A stretch of 64,000 bases of DNA, taken from the NCBI GenBank assembly GCA_022925895.1, contig JAKSYS010000096.1, forward strand, positions 1 to 64,000, given 5' to 3'. The notes beneath the pieces were generated by a model. That model was not told the DNA's origin. It did not search any database and saw only the letters and a list, made by a program, of their open reading frames with translations. Of the stretch, positions 45,817 through 56,700 are shown piece after piece. The stretch is from Fragilaria crotonensis. Its lineage: Eukaryota > Bacillariophyta > Fragilariophyceae > Fragilariales > Fragilariaceae. The translations under genes and the position numbers were made by a program. Every line of letters starts with the position of its first letter. The stretch's first letter is position 1.

Positions 45817-46040
45817 AAAAAGTTGTGCACACGCATGCTTTCAGAATGCATCAGTGCCGGTTACGCACCTACCGGTACTTGATGACGTTGACCTCAGTGC
45901 GCTACGACCTTCCCGGATTCGAGAAATAAATGTTTAAGCAGAAACAAACGCGCACGCGCTTGACACAAAAATCTTTTCAGCGCAGAAAGATACGGTACAA
46001 GTACTATTTCTTCTCTATTCATCCCCTTCCTCGATTCACA

Positions 46041-47333
46041 ATGGCAGCTCCCCTCCAGCACTGGAATGACATAGACACAAGTGGCCCTTTGGATAGAGAG
46101 GCTTTGGCTTGTGCTGTCTTCTCTTCCATTCTTGCATTGTTCATGGAAGTTGACAAAACTTCAGCTTCGGTGGCAGTTCCGGTGATTTGTCTCCTTGGGT
46201 TTCGTGCCAACGAGAGAGTAATCAGGTCGCATGACATCCCGCTTGTGATAACATTATTGCAACTCTACATTGATTCCAATAACCCTGAATTCCATATTGG
46301 TCATTTGATTGCTTTGATGCTGGGAGGGGGCAAGAGGAGCTTGTTCCGACACATGGATATGCCCATCATCCCTGATTGCCGCATTGATTTGAACAGTTTG
46401 AGTCAAGCCGATTGCCGGGCATCATTTCGATTTGACCAAGATGAGATGAAGCGAGTGGTGTGCTTGCTTCCCTTCCCGGAGATTATTATAACAGACAAAC
46501 GCGACAGAGTTCATCTTTTGGAAGCATATGCTATCTTCTGTCGAAGACTCTCGTACCCGAACAGGTGGGTTGATCTCCATAAAGAGTTTGGTCGATCTAC
46601 AAGTGCCCTATCACGGATTTTCAATCTTTTTCTACATTTAATTGTTTCGAGGGTCAGAGCAAAGGTGCTATTCTATCCTCTAGACAGGCAACGTTATGAT
46701 GAATACCAGGATTGTTTCATACGGAAGGGTGCGGATGCGGAGCTCAGAATTGTTGCTGTGATTGACGCCAAAAAGCTGATGAGTTGCAGACCCACACATT
46801 TTCAACGTTCCCAATATGATCGACATAAGAAAGGGCACGGACTTAAGTTTCAAACTTTGGAAGGACCAGACGGATTAGGTATCAGTTGTATCAGAGCTTT
46901 TGATGGCAGGCGTGGCGATGGATACATCTTCCGACACTCAAATCTTGAAAATTTCTGGAGGAACCACCCATTAGCAAGCAACTACAGAAAATTGGCAGAC
47001 TCTGCGTATCCAACAACCGACTGGACGTTATCACTTTTCAAGAGGCTACCTGGTCGGGAATTGCCACCTGATAGGCAGGCATTTAACGCTACCTACAGTC
47101 GTATGAGAACCTGTGTTGAGTGGGGGTACGAAAAGGTCGTTAGACAATGGGCGTTTATTGACTTCAAGAAACAGATGAAACTAGAATTGGTGTGCATGGA
47201 GGCAATGTGGCATGCTGCATTCTGGCTAACGAATGTCGTCACTTGCCTAAGAGGAGGCAATCAAATCTCCGAGTACTTTCAGCTGTCACCACCGACAATC
47301 GAGGAGTACCTCACAAAGACTCTAGAGCTTTAA
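46041..47333 (+). CDS. PIF/Harbinger transposase (DDE_Tnp_4)
   Basis: 430 aa from the ATG in CACAATGGC at 46041; an in-frame ATG at 45930 would add 37 basic residues (MFKQKQTRTR). The N-terminal helical region contains DRVHLLEAYAIFCRRLSYPNRWVDLHKEFGRSTSALSRIFN, the helix-turn-helix part usual in this family. The catalytic triad is visible as D242 (AVIDAKK), D320 (LADSAYP) and E360 (CVEWGYE), a D-(77)-D-(39)-E spacing. SQYDRHKKGHGLKFQTLEGPDGL is the conserved block after the first Asp. No stop or shift is seen. It needs a partner Myb-like protein, which lies convergently in the same element. Confidence 0.92.
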   Translation: MAAPLQHWNDIDTSGPLDREALACAVFSSILALFMEVDKTSASVAVPVICLLGFRANERVIRSHDIPLVITLLQLYIDSNNPEFHIGHLIALMLGGGKRSLFRHMDMPIIPDCRIDLNSLSQADCRASFRFDQDEMKRVVCLLPFPEIIITDKRDRVHLLEAYAIFCRRLSYPNRWVDLHKEFGRSTSALSRIFNLFLHLIVSRVRAKVLFYPLDRQRYDEYQDCFIRKGADAELRIVAVIDAKKLMSCRPTHFQRSQYDRHKKGHGLKFQTLEGPDGLGISCIRAFDGRRGDGYIFRHSNLENFWRNHPLASNYRKLADSAYPTTDWTLSLFKRLPGRELPPDRQAFNATYSRMRTCVEWGYEKVVRQWAFIDFKKQMKLELVCMEAMWHAAFWLTNVVTCLRGGNQISEYFQLSPPTIEEYLTKTLEL

Positions 47334-47789
47334 GGGGAAAGAAAATGGGTGCGGATGCAATGTGCTGTTTGTCAAAGGGTTGGTCGGAAACGAGCAACTG
47401 GCCATTCTTCTACGGTTGTCTGATCCTTGCGGTTTTTGTCTCCTCGTCAGTTGGCACCTCGGACTATGAGCTCGTTTCGTGACGATGAAGCTGTTGTCCG
47501 GGACCGATGTCACTCAGCATCACATTCGAAAATAGACAGCTGATCATGAAATCGAAAGTGCTGTTTTTAAGCATAGTAGGTATGCACGAGTTCAAAAATG
47601 AGACTATCTTCAATAGCGGCTGCTTTCTTTTTGATGCTGCGTGTGTTAGAAATCCTCTGGCTACGCGTCGTCGCGATTTTTTCTACGCCACGCTCATTTG
47701 CAGTGACACAGACGAGAGACGTAGTCGATTGCAATGGTGGTATTGGGGACAGAAGACGGAACTCGATACAACGAATGACAGCTGACAGC

Positions 47790-48391
47790 AGTGTCGTGTC
47801 ATGGTGCCTAATTTCCGTATGGTACTATGATACATGTTTGATTGGCGTGTGTCCTACTATAGCACAGCACGCGAGAGAGTATATTCCCAATTATAAGTAC
47901 TGGGAGTCCTCATTTACCTCTTCGTATCTGTATCACTGTACTTCTACTCAGTCATCTACTTATCAATTATTGGCGGTGTCGTAATACATGAACCTCGACA
48001 TTTGATTATTTGCTCTCCTTTGCAGCTCGCTCCAGCTGAGCCAACCTGATTTTCAATTCCGCAAGTGATGCTTCCATCTGCATCTTTTGGAGTGTCGTGT
48101 CATGGTGCCTAATTTCCGTATGGTACTATGATACATGTTTGATTGGCGTGTGTCCTACTATAGCACAGCACGCGAGAGAGTATATTCCCAATTATAAGTA
48201 CTGGGAGTCCTCATTTACCTCTTCGTATCTGTATCACTGTACTTCTACTCAGTCATCTACTTATCAATTATTGGCGGTGTCGTAATACATGAACCTCGAC
48301 ATTTGATTATTTGCTCTCCTTCGCAGCTCGCTCCAGCTGAGCCAACCTGATTTTCAATTCCGCAAGTGATGCTTCCATCTGCATCTTTTGG
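47790..48391. repeat. 301-bp tandem duplication inside the Harbinger element
   Basis: Copies are 47790-48090 and 48091-48391. They differ by a single base that I can see (CTTTGCAGC versus CTTCGCAGC). Each carries the last roughly 85 bases of the Myb-like gene, so the left copy holds a detached 3' gene end. The near identity means the duplication is very recent. Confidence 0.95.
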
Positions 48392-49338
48392 AGCTCCATA
48401 CTCTGCATTTGTAGCTCATGCTTTCGCATGTTTTCTTCTTTTTCCATCTCTATGCGCTGTCTTCGCTCCTCGCCATCTAATTCCATTTTTAACTTTTCAA
48501 GCTCAAGGCGCTGGCAATCCATGGTTTGCTTCTTCTCCGCCAACTGCTTTTCAAAATCCAAGCGCTTGGCTTCAATTTCCACATTGCCCTGGCGTGTCTG
48601 AGTCAAAGAAGCAAGAAGGTCATGACAAAGTGCCTTATTTGTCGACAACGTGGTATTGCAAGCACCTCCATCACTGGCGCTATGCGTTCGTTTCAACTTC
48701 TTTGCTGCCGGTGTGACCACAATCCGGCCTGCTGCCGAATCATCATCGGACTCGAGCTCAACAACCTCACCATTACCACCGAGCACCATCTTTGGTCCAC
48801 CAACTTGAATTATTTCACCTCCAATTATTCGAGTTGCACTTTTTTGTCGCAAGGCCCGCCCTTCCTCAACTTGATTCGCTGCATCTCGGTCTAACTTCAA
48901 TTTTGCAGCATCCTCCACTTTCTTGGCTTCATTTTCATCCAATGCGTGATCGTATGCTATGCCATAAGCCTTGCTCATTGTTTCACTGAGATCATCTTCA
49001 TTTCCTATCCCAGCAGCAACCGATTTCTGAAAAGCTTCAGCATTTGACCGAATGCAAATATACTTCCTCCGAATGGGACGCCAGTCATTCAACTTGTCAA
49101 TATTTGAACCAGAGGTTGCATTGAACTCTGCGACAACCTTTGTCCAATATTGGCCAATACTACCTTTCGGTGGAATATGAGCATTCGTCCGATCAACAAT
49201 CTCCATCAATAACAATTCATAGCTTTCTCCCTCCGGAAATGAAGCTGCCTTCTTTTTACCACCAGCTGTACCCTTCTCTTGAGGTGGGCAATTCTCCTTG
49301 TCAAGAGGAGTTGCCAATTCAGCAGTAGATTCCTCCAT
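48307..49338 (-). CDS. Harbinger Myb/SANT-like accessory protein
   Basis: 343 aa. The trihelix Myb/SANT-like DNA-binding domain lies at about residues 30-110: EGESYELLLMEIVDRTNAHIP, IGQYWTKVVAEFNA, DKLNDWRPIRRKYICIRSNAEAF. A Glu/Lys/Gln-rich coiled coil fills the last 120 residues (QTRQGNVEIEAKRLDFEKQLAEKK...). A basic VTPAAKKLKRTHS segment may be a nuclear signal. In PIF/Harbinger elements this second protein binds the element ends and helps import of the transposase. Convergent with the transposase gene. Its stop codon lies inside the second copy of the 301-bp duplication. Confidence 0.9.
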   Translation of the reverse strand: MEESTAELATPLDKENCPPQEKGTAGGKKKAASFPEGESYELLLMEIVDRTNAHIPPKGSIGQYWTKVVAEFNATSGSNIDKLNDWRPIRRKYICIRSNAEAFQKSVAAGIGNEDDLSETMSKAYGIAYDHALDENEAKKVEDAAKLKLDRDAANQVEEGRALRQKSATRIIGGEIIQVGGPKMVLGGNGEVVELESDDDSAAGRIVVTPAAKKLKRTHSASDGGACNTTLSTNKALCHDLLASLTQTRQGNVEIEAKRLDFEKQLAEKKQTMDCQRLELEKLKMELDGEERRQRIEMEKEENMRKHELQMQSMELQKMQMEASLAELKIRLAQLERAAKESK

Positions 49339-49709
49339 CTTTGTTGTTCAAAGGATGAGTTTGTTACCTGGAGACGGACTTATGAGAACATAATTCTTGT
49401 GTTGCTACAGATCGAACGCAGCAAATTAATACCACAAACGTAGAAATCAACAATAAAAAATTCTGGCGCGGCAATGAAAGGCCATGCGTGCGCAGAATCT
49501 CTGAGTCTCATGTTCGCAACATAAAAAGGGCATTTTCATGTTGAGTTGGCCATGTTCTTCCCCTCTGCGCACGCTTTCAGCAAAGGTTCAGCTTCGATTT
49601 CGAAGCTGAGTCCCGGAGACAGAGGGTGCGACACCAGGATTTCACCGCGTTCCTGAAGCCATGCTGACAACGTGTGCGTGCAGAGATTTTTCAGTTTGCT
49701 TAAACTCGC

Positions 49710-49846
49710 TATTATACCCGGGCACCCTGCAGTCGGGTAACCCGGATGGTCATAGCATTCCAATGACCGAGTCCAGGTCCACTCAAATATCGAGTCAATC
49801 ATAATTTATGTAGCTCATCGTTTTAACGACATCTACCTCTTTAACA
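49710..49846 (+). repeat. Main part of the Copia 3' LTR
   Basis: From TATTATACCCGGGC to TTTAACA, identical to 40369-40505. It is followed by TCAAG, the target duplication. Confidence 0.95.
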
Positions 49847-49893
49847 TCAAGTCTCCATCGCCCATCTGCCCATCTGCAGCAATACTCCAAGTT

Positions 49894-50653
49894 CTACCAG
49901 GCACCGGTAGTGGACCGAGTTGCTAGTGGTGGAAAAGACAAGGATGCTGCACCAACGTACAGTGATGCCTCTGTGAAGAAGTCGACCAGAGATTCACTTT
50001 CGTAGACCGGAGTAAGCTCCACTTCTCCGTATGTGCCAGCGAACACTCCAGTTCCTCCGGTGACGGCAAGAGTTCCACCGAGCAGATCAAATACCTCACC
50101 GGCAGCGTTGAAGGTGACTGAGGCGTTGCCGTCAGATACTGTGAAATGTAAAAAAGCAATAACCACCGCCCACCAAGGTCGAAGTGGATCCAACTGGCTG
50201 GGAGAGTTGCGTTTTGTGACACAAACCACCAACGAGTGTGCCATCTAAAACGGTCAAGTTCAGGTCGTAGAGGGGGTCATTGAAGATGAAGGTACTTCCT
50301 ATGGAGGACGCCCTAGTGGCACTCGGAGCGACAACGGAGACGTTGTATGGTAACATTGTAAAGTCAAGGTCAATATTTCCGACTTGTGGGGCAGGCGTTG
50401 GAGGGTTCGTTGGAGGAGACTTAGGAGCATTCATTGCAAGTTTCTTGTTCGCTTTCTTGGCTCCTCCTTGCTTGGCACCTTTCGTGGGTTTCAATCTCGT
50501 ATCTTTTGCGACTTGGTGCTGGCCTACAGTAGAACCACGCAACTTCCCGGGGACGTGACTGTCCGAAAAAATGTCGGGATGAGATCGTTGAGCATTGCTA
50601 ACCGGCGCGAATGCAGATAGCATCGTCATTGTAAAAAGCTGCATCAACATCAT
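49894..50653 (-). CDS. Secreted dirigent / allene oxide cyclase-like beta-barrel protein, one frame break
   Basis: The ATG at 50653 starts MMLMQLFTMTMLSAFAPVSNA, a signal peptide. A Lys/Pro-rich spacer (KGAKQGGAKKANKK ... PTNPPTPAPQ) follows, then the barrel: STFIFNDPLYDLNLTVLDGTLVGGLCHKTQL, GGGYCF, then TVSDGNASVTFNAAGEVFDLLGGTLAVTGGTGVFAGTYGEVEL. The GTxxGxCxxTQ ... GYCxFTF ... GGTLAVTGGTGxFxGxxGE pattern is that of allene-oxide-cyclase-like/dirigent barrels; the substrate is unknown. The frame changes at the GYCF segment, where a run of six A on the plus strand (about 50150-50155) looks one base long. An intron is less likely because the intervening residues fit the family. The 3' end is only 43 bp from the Copia LTR. 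Confidence 0.72.
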
Positions 50654-51643
50654 TAATTTAGAAGTGGGACGGAAGTTTTGTTTCAGGAAGATTTGTGAGG
50701 GCAGTTGTCACATGCAAAATCTATGTCTGCATCAGCATCTCGTTGTGCTTCGGATTGTCGCCGGAGTTCTTGTTTTTGCTTTGTCCTGCGGGAGCACTGG
50801 CATACAGTGCCGCATTCATCATCTGCCTTCCCGCCATTGCTATGGAAGGGAGTATCATACCAGCTATGCTTTGGACTCTACTCTAGTAGAGTCTGGAGAA
50901 CTCCGAGTACCAGAACTCGTTTTGGAACCGGGAATTGGTCGAGATTCGCGAATGCTCGGGGTTTTGGCATGAGTTCGAGTTCTTGTTTTTGGACTCTTCG
51001 TTGCATGCATAGACGCATGATATTTTGAATCAGATCCCATTTCATCATGTATTCCTATAAACCCACTTGATCCGATTGTGACTGTGGTACCTTGCAATGA
51101 CGGCTTTACTTAATTAGTGTATACTACCCGAGAGAGGGAACGAAGTGCATGTGATACTCGAAGCAGAGATTGGCGAATGGGGCTTCGGATTTTGGCAAGG
51201 TTCGCTTTCTCAAGGAATGTCCAACAGTACCCCTACCGAGAGTTCGGAGTACATTGTACTCAGAGTACCTGGTATTCCCAGGATAAGCATGATGGAGAAG
51301 CACTAACTATTGAGTCATTCTACCTGATGGTTACTTCGAATAGAGAGAGGGAAAAATAAGGAGTACATCTTCGATGACTACCAGGGAGGCTTCGTGAAAA
51401 ACTTTTAGATTCGTCTACTAGTCGAAACTGCCATAGTTTAGCATGAGGACTGAAATGCGTACTCGTATACATTTTTTTAATAGTGGAATGCTTATTGTCA
51501 ATCGGAGGCATCTGTTCCTACCTTCGCAAAGGATCGGGAAATCGCCTACAATTCAAAAGATCGACGATATCCTGGAGCAAGGTTAAACACTTGTAAGCAC
51601 TGTTATAAACGCAAAACCACACATTTCCCCATCACTTTAATCC
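50654..51643. other. Intergenic, no gene seen
   Basis: The upstream region of the dirigent-like gene and the 3' flank of the alginate-lyase-like gene. It contains GAGTACATTGTACTCAGAGTAC near 51246-51267 and no convincing frame. Confidence 0.45.
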
Positions 51644-53710
51644 TTAAAAAAGCTGATCTTCCGTAGATGCCAGTAGTTTTTGAATCATCTTATCGGCAAT
51701 CTCATGTTGACCCAACTTTTTCCATCGTTGGATGCGATGAATGCGTTTGGCCAAATCGGGATCATTCTGAGACTGTTGAATCAAAGTGGGTGGAATTGAA
51801 CGACTACTCGTTTTGCCTCGGGTCACGGCCTCGACCAAGGCAGCAGCCGTTGCGTCTGCTGCGGCCTTGGAAGCAGGAGAGCGCAATGGGACTGGTCCAG
51901 AGTCCGCGACGAATTTTGGAATTTTATCCTTGTCTGAGGCGGACGATTGGCTTTGCCGATCGTGCTGTTGGGCTTTCAAGAATGTTGATTTCTCGTTGGC
52001 AGCAGCCTCCGTTTGCTGGGACAAGACTTGAACGGCCGCGTCATCTTCGGCATCAAGTTTTAGTTCGTCCATGCTCTTTTGATCATTCGATCCACGATGC
52101 TTGTCTGACCGAGGGCGTGCCACCTTCGAATCCTGCCAATTCGCTCTGCCAATACCTTGTCAGTCTTGGCAGCGTCCAACATGGCTTGTGGAATGATATC
52201 TTTTGGTTGCCATACGATCTTGGTGGATTTCAAATCCTTAAGAGCCTTCTTCATCATGCGGTCAGCAATATCCACCTGTCCGAGTGCGTGCCAACGTTTG
52301 ATGCGACTGACTCGCAGTGCCATTTCTGAATCTTGTTCGGCGGCCTTGGCCAATTTGGCAGGAATGTGAAGTCCCGGTGGATCTTTACTGTTGTTGTTCT
52401 CCTTTTGATCCTCATGGCGGTTGGTAGCAGTGATCGTCTTGGTGGCAGTTGCCTGGGCCGGCGTTTCTGTCTTTTTGATGGGCATTCCAAAGTTCCAAAA
52501 TGGAGCAATTCCCGTCTCGTAAGGGAAGGTTAGAGGCATGGCGTATAAATCGGATGGGATCTCCTTGCTGTTGGGTGACATCCATTCTCTCCATGTCAGG
52601 GGTTTGGATAGAAGTGAGGGACAGTGACGGAGGGCTTCCACGACAATGGGCCACCACCTCTGATCATCAACAATCTCGTTCGCGTTGCACTTTTCGCGGT
52701 TTTTCAAATAAGGAATAGCATGAGCGCTGGCACGACAAAGGGCCTCGCGTTCGGCAGTCCAGAGTGATTCGCCCATCGCATTTGTGAACAAGCGTGACAG
52801 TGTCCACCATCCCTGAAGGGTGTGCATTTGAGAGTGTTCACAGGATGGTTGAGAAAGTTCTTGGGACATGGAGTCGTCCTCTGCAATTTGGTGCGCCAAG
52901 CGTTCCAAGGAACGCTTCCAGATTTGTGCCTGACGAGGTTCATCTCCGACGAAATTGGAAACTGCCATGTCTTCTATATCAAAATATAGCAACGTGTAAT
53001 TGTTCGAAAGGATCATCTCTCGTCCGGTTGGTTCCAAAACCCTCAAATAATCAGTAAACCATGCGTGAAGCATAGGAACCTCCTCATCTTCCAAATAGCT
53101 CTGCACCATTTTGATCGAATCCAAGAGTTCGAACAAATGTGCGCGAACATTTGAATTGGCCTTCAGGAGGGCTTGCGGTGCCATTTGCGTGCTGGCATTC
53201 AAAAATGCCGATCGCACAAGTTGTGCTGCGTATTCGGCATACCCGGCATTTCCAGTCAAAAAGTATGCCAATCCGAGGACAGTCATGTCCTCGACGACGC
53301 GTCCAACCTGTTCGGAATCCACCAAATGCGATGGAAATGAACTGTGGCTCGCGTCATTCTCAGCACTGTTGGCTTTTACTCGTCCTTCGTATCCGCCGAG
53401 TATAACTTGGTTGGCTTGTTGAAGCAATTGTGCCATGGCAGATGCCATTTCATCCGATCCAGCTCGATAGAGATATCTTTCTTTGGCCAACGCATCCTCG
53501 TCAAAGTAAATAAACGAGAATCTCGCATTGTTCTTTCGATCTGATTCACCCGACAAAATGCGCCGCAAAAATGTTTTTCATTGATTGGAACGGTATGAAA
53601 AATACATGACTGTCCATAGAAGGAACTTGTTCCAATGTCATGCGAATATTACGAGCAAGGGCAATGAATGAACCAAACACCAGAGTGCCCAACATCCAGC
53701 ATCGGTTCAT
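51644..53710 (-). CDS. Alginate-lyase-family protein, catalytic motifs degenerate, C-terminal triple repeat
   Basis: The ATG at 53710 starts MNRCWMLGTLVFGSFIALARNI, a signal peptide or anchor. The body aligns with the alginate-lyase domain of the gene at 57610 (FIYFDEDALAKERYLYRAG, MTVLGLAYFLTGNAGYAEYAAQLVRSAFLN, SMSQELSQPSCEHSQMHTLQGWWTLSRL, GIAPFWNFGMP), but active-site segments are gone: NNHG is NNYT, and the HDYYHLSPYYWP and NPHMNYAQVKRG stretches are missing or unrecognisable. It lacks the glycosyltransferase-like part. After it come three repeats of RIxRIxRWHxLGQxxIADRMIxKAL type, separated by K/Q/A-rich linkers. The frame breaks at A5 (53567-53571) and T4 (52077-52080), both homopolymers. 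Likely a non-catalytic carbohydrate-binding paralogue, by inference. Confidence 0.75.
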
Positions 53711-56700
53711 TGAAGAAAACAGAATCTTAGTAATTGTTTCGACTTGCTGACCGCGGCCGCAAGGGGTCTGGATACAGTACAGGAATGGGGAGATGAAAAG
53801 TTCTTGTGTGGGGTGATGTGCTGAACGCCCTCACGTTTCAATTGTGGCGTGTAGGCTAATCCGTATCACAACCACGCTTTTTGCGTGCGAGCTACGACAA
53901 ATGTACAAGGACTGTACGAGCAGCTCATCTCCTCAGGGTAACGAGGTGGTTTTGAGGGGTGCGAGAGACTTGGACGAATCCATGCTCCAAGTAGCGCACT
54001 GAAACGGCCTAAAACGATGAGTTCGATGCCAACGGCACCCTTGGCGTTGGCCAGACATATGAACATCTGTACCTTTTTCCAACCTCCTTGTAAGGTTGTT
54101 CTTAAATACAATCCGTGGTATTGGGAATTCAAAAACTCCTAGTACAATCTAGTACAAAACTGTATGGTACTCCGAGTAGCAATTTCGAATGTTCGAAATT
54201 TAGCAGTTAGGACTTTGAACGGTGTTTTCTTGATTCAAAATCACCCCCTGGCCCCCTGGACGTGTAGTGCCAGGAATCACGTAAGGCGAACACCGAGCTG
54301 CACGATGAAACTCGTTATCAACGGCTGGGGTAATTTTTCAACCAACACCTCGTTTGATACTACTGTACCTGGTACGGTGCTCAACTGGGGTTTATCATAT
54401 ATGGCAGGTTTCACCTCTGAGAATCCTGGCGCAGGGTACGGTATACATTCTACATAAGATGGAAATTATTTCGTGTGTGACGTCATCTTTCTACAACATT
54501 GTCGTGCTGAAAGCAAGTGTTTCACAATGAGATTGCATGCCGTCGTTTGCAACAGATGCACTCTTTTTTAAACAACCCAGCCCTGACAGCAACCTTCCAA
54601 ATACTCTCAAGAAAGGTTCTATGTAGGCTGGGTTGTTTATCTCCATGTCTGACACATGAATTTACACTGTTGTGCTCAGGGCTGTCGTGTTCGTGCGATG
54701 CAACACAACAGACGGCTAAAAAATGTTGAATTCTTTGCTCCCTGACACCACATGAGTGGATGCATTGAGGCAGCTTGGTTGCTTGATGTTAAAGTTGCTC
54801 TTTTGTTTCAGCCAACTCCTCAATTAGCTTTTGCAAAGTTGAGTTCATGTCGGTGACTCTCCTTGGCAAATTCACATCGTGTTGGAGCATTATGTACTGC
54901 CCGTGATGATGCTATACGCTATACACCGATACGGCAGTCAATTGGTTTCTGGAGTTTCACATCAATGCAAGTGGCCGCTTCATCTCCATAACTGGACCGG
55001 CCAATGCGTGTACCGAGCACCAAGTTTTGATCGAAGTCTTGCTATCTCGCCCCAATGCAACAATCCAGCCAGTTTTGTTTTAATGTCTTCATTGTTGCGC
55101 TACTTCCTACCACCATATCATTCTTAGAGGTTGAACTAATAATGTTTCAGGCATCTTTTTAATAATTGGCATCGTCGTTGTTAATGTTGCTTCCTTTTTT
55201 GTCTTCTGCAGGCATTGCAAGGTCGCTCACAACTGGCCGCTTTTTCTCGTTCGTTCTCCCAGCATGGCGTGTCGTCTCGGCTTCCATATTTGCCTCAACC
55301 TCTTGAAGTCATTCCCATGGGGGGTCTGATCATCTAGTGACTTTGAGTGGATGATTCAGCTGACGTCAAGACAAACACGTCGTGTTCCTTTTGAGAAGAA
55401 GGGCATCGCTTCACCACAATAGAGGAGGATTGCCCTTCCTGGCGTCACTGCAACAATCGCTTCAAAAATATACTTCTTGATCCATGGCTCATCCACCTAC
55501 TACAATGGACGACAATAAACAAAGGATTTGCATGGCAGCTCGGTCACAGACCACAATTGATGAACGGCTTCTCGCATGCACTGTACTCGGGGGAACTTGG
55601 TCACAAAAAAGTCCATTGGGAGCCGCACTGGGTTTGGCGGATATTGTAGCAGTTCTTGGAATACTGCTGCCGGTAGTGCTCTGAATACTGAATAGAGTCT
55701 TTGTGGTTGTCGCTCCTCTTGATGATGATCATGACCGCAATTACTGTGTGAATCAACATTCCACCATGTCATTTGGCCAGAGTAGAAATTCCGTTCTCAA
55801 CAATCGTTCCTGTGCAAGCACGACAGCCAGCAGCCTTTGCTAGCACCTTGTCCTGCCCCTTCTCGTAAAACTACGCTTCTATGATGACGGTCCCAGTGGG
55901 GCCTGTAAGCTCGGGATAAAGTGGATCCAAACGTAGTGATTAGTGAGGGACCCGCACATCACAGACCACAGATCCGAGCTGAAGGTTCATTCTTCCTTAC
56001 CACGCCACATTCGTGATGTGGTGAAGGAGCTACTATTCCCGTCGTTTCATAAGACCTGGGTTAGCCGGTATGAAGTCTGCGTCAAACGTGAAGTTCAAGA
56101 ACCATACAATAATGAAGTGCGATGGCGATGATTGATGCTACATTGACGACAACAACATCCTGATCGCAAAACAATTTGGACGAAGATTTACTATGGGATT
56201 TTGTGATCGTGGTATAAATTCTACATTGATGTACGCCAGGACGGTTCAGGGTGAAACCTGCCATACCTTTCGGACGACAATTGAAAATCCTAGTCCATAA
56301 CCGAGTTGCGTGCTCCAATACCGATACTCCGAGGACTTAAGTCAAAGGTGGCCGTCGATGTCCATTTTCCGAGCCGGCCCTACCCCTCCAATCAATCGAT
56401 CGTCGCAATGAAAAAAATGGGCACTCCACTTGGTGCGGATGGAAAAATCAAACAGTACCAGTCTAGGAGTAGGCTCTACCTGGTACCGTAGACTTTAGTC
56501 CTGTTGTCAAGATTTCCCCCGGAGTCGTATGCATAAAGAGAATAAGAGTGAAGTCCTCGGAGCACATGTAGATTGAGTGAATATTGGAGGAGTATAACAA
56601 AAACTGAAAAAGACTCGGAGTAATGTACCTGGTGATGTATCCGAGTCCGGAGGAGTACTCCGGAGTCTAATGGAGCATTGTCATGAATTCACAATCAACA

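Larger units (their letters stand above)
45797..49709 (+). mobile_element. PIF/Harbinger DNA transposon with both genes, inserted in the Copia 3' LTR
   Basis: The left end GGGAGTTTAAGCAAA (45797) matches the reverse complement of the right end, GCGAGTTTAAGCAAA (49709 to 49695); weaker similarity continues inwards for about 55 bases (GTGCACACGC ... CTTTCAG). It carries a DDE transposase on the plus strand and a Myb/SANT-like protein on the minus strand, the two-gene content of PIF/Harbinger. LTR bases TATTAT are present on both sides. Because the site is an AT repeat, the usual 3-bp duplication cannot be placed exactly, and the outermost two to six bases of the left end are uncertain. Confidence 0.9.
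40366..49846 (+). mobile_element. Ty1/Copia LTR retrotransposon (CoDi-like), split by a Harbinger insertion
   Basis: 140-bp LTRs beginning TGTTATTATACCCGGGC and ending TTTAACA lie at both ends. The element is flanked by a 5-bp target duplication TCAAG (40361-40365 and 49847-49851). Gag and pol frames follow the order gag, protease, integrase, reverse transcriptase, RNase H, which defines Copia. The gag Cys/His box YYCWTHGLGTNRNHTSATC and the overall look fit diatom CoDi elements. The two LTRs are identical wherever they can be compared, so the insertion is young. The element looks whole apart from one large break, a 3.9-kb DNA transposon lodged in the start of its 3' LTR. Confidence 0.95.

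Noticed and set aside
42131-45937. Long alternative frames over the Copia pol gene (424 and 374 codons)
   Set aside because: GC-rich pol sequence leaves other frames open by chance; neither has motifs.
50132-50222. An intron in the dirigent-like gene with a GTTTGTGT donor
   Set aside because: The residues it would remove (LCHKTQ ... GGGYCF) fit the family, so a one-base shift explains the frame change better.
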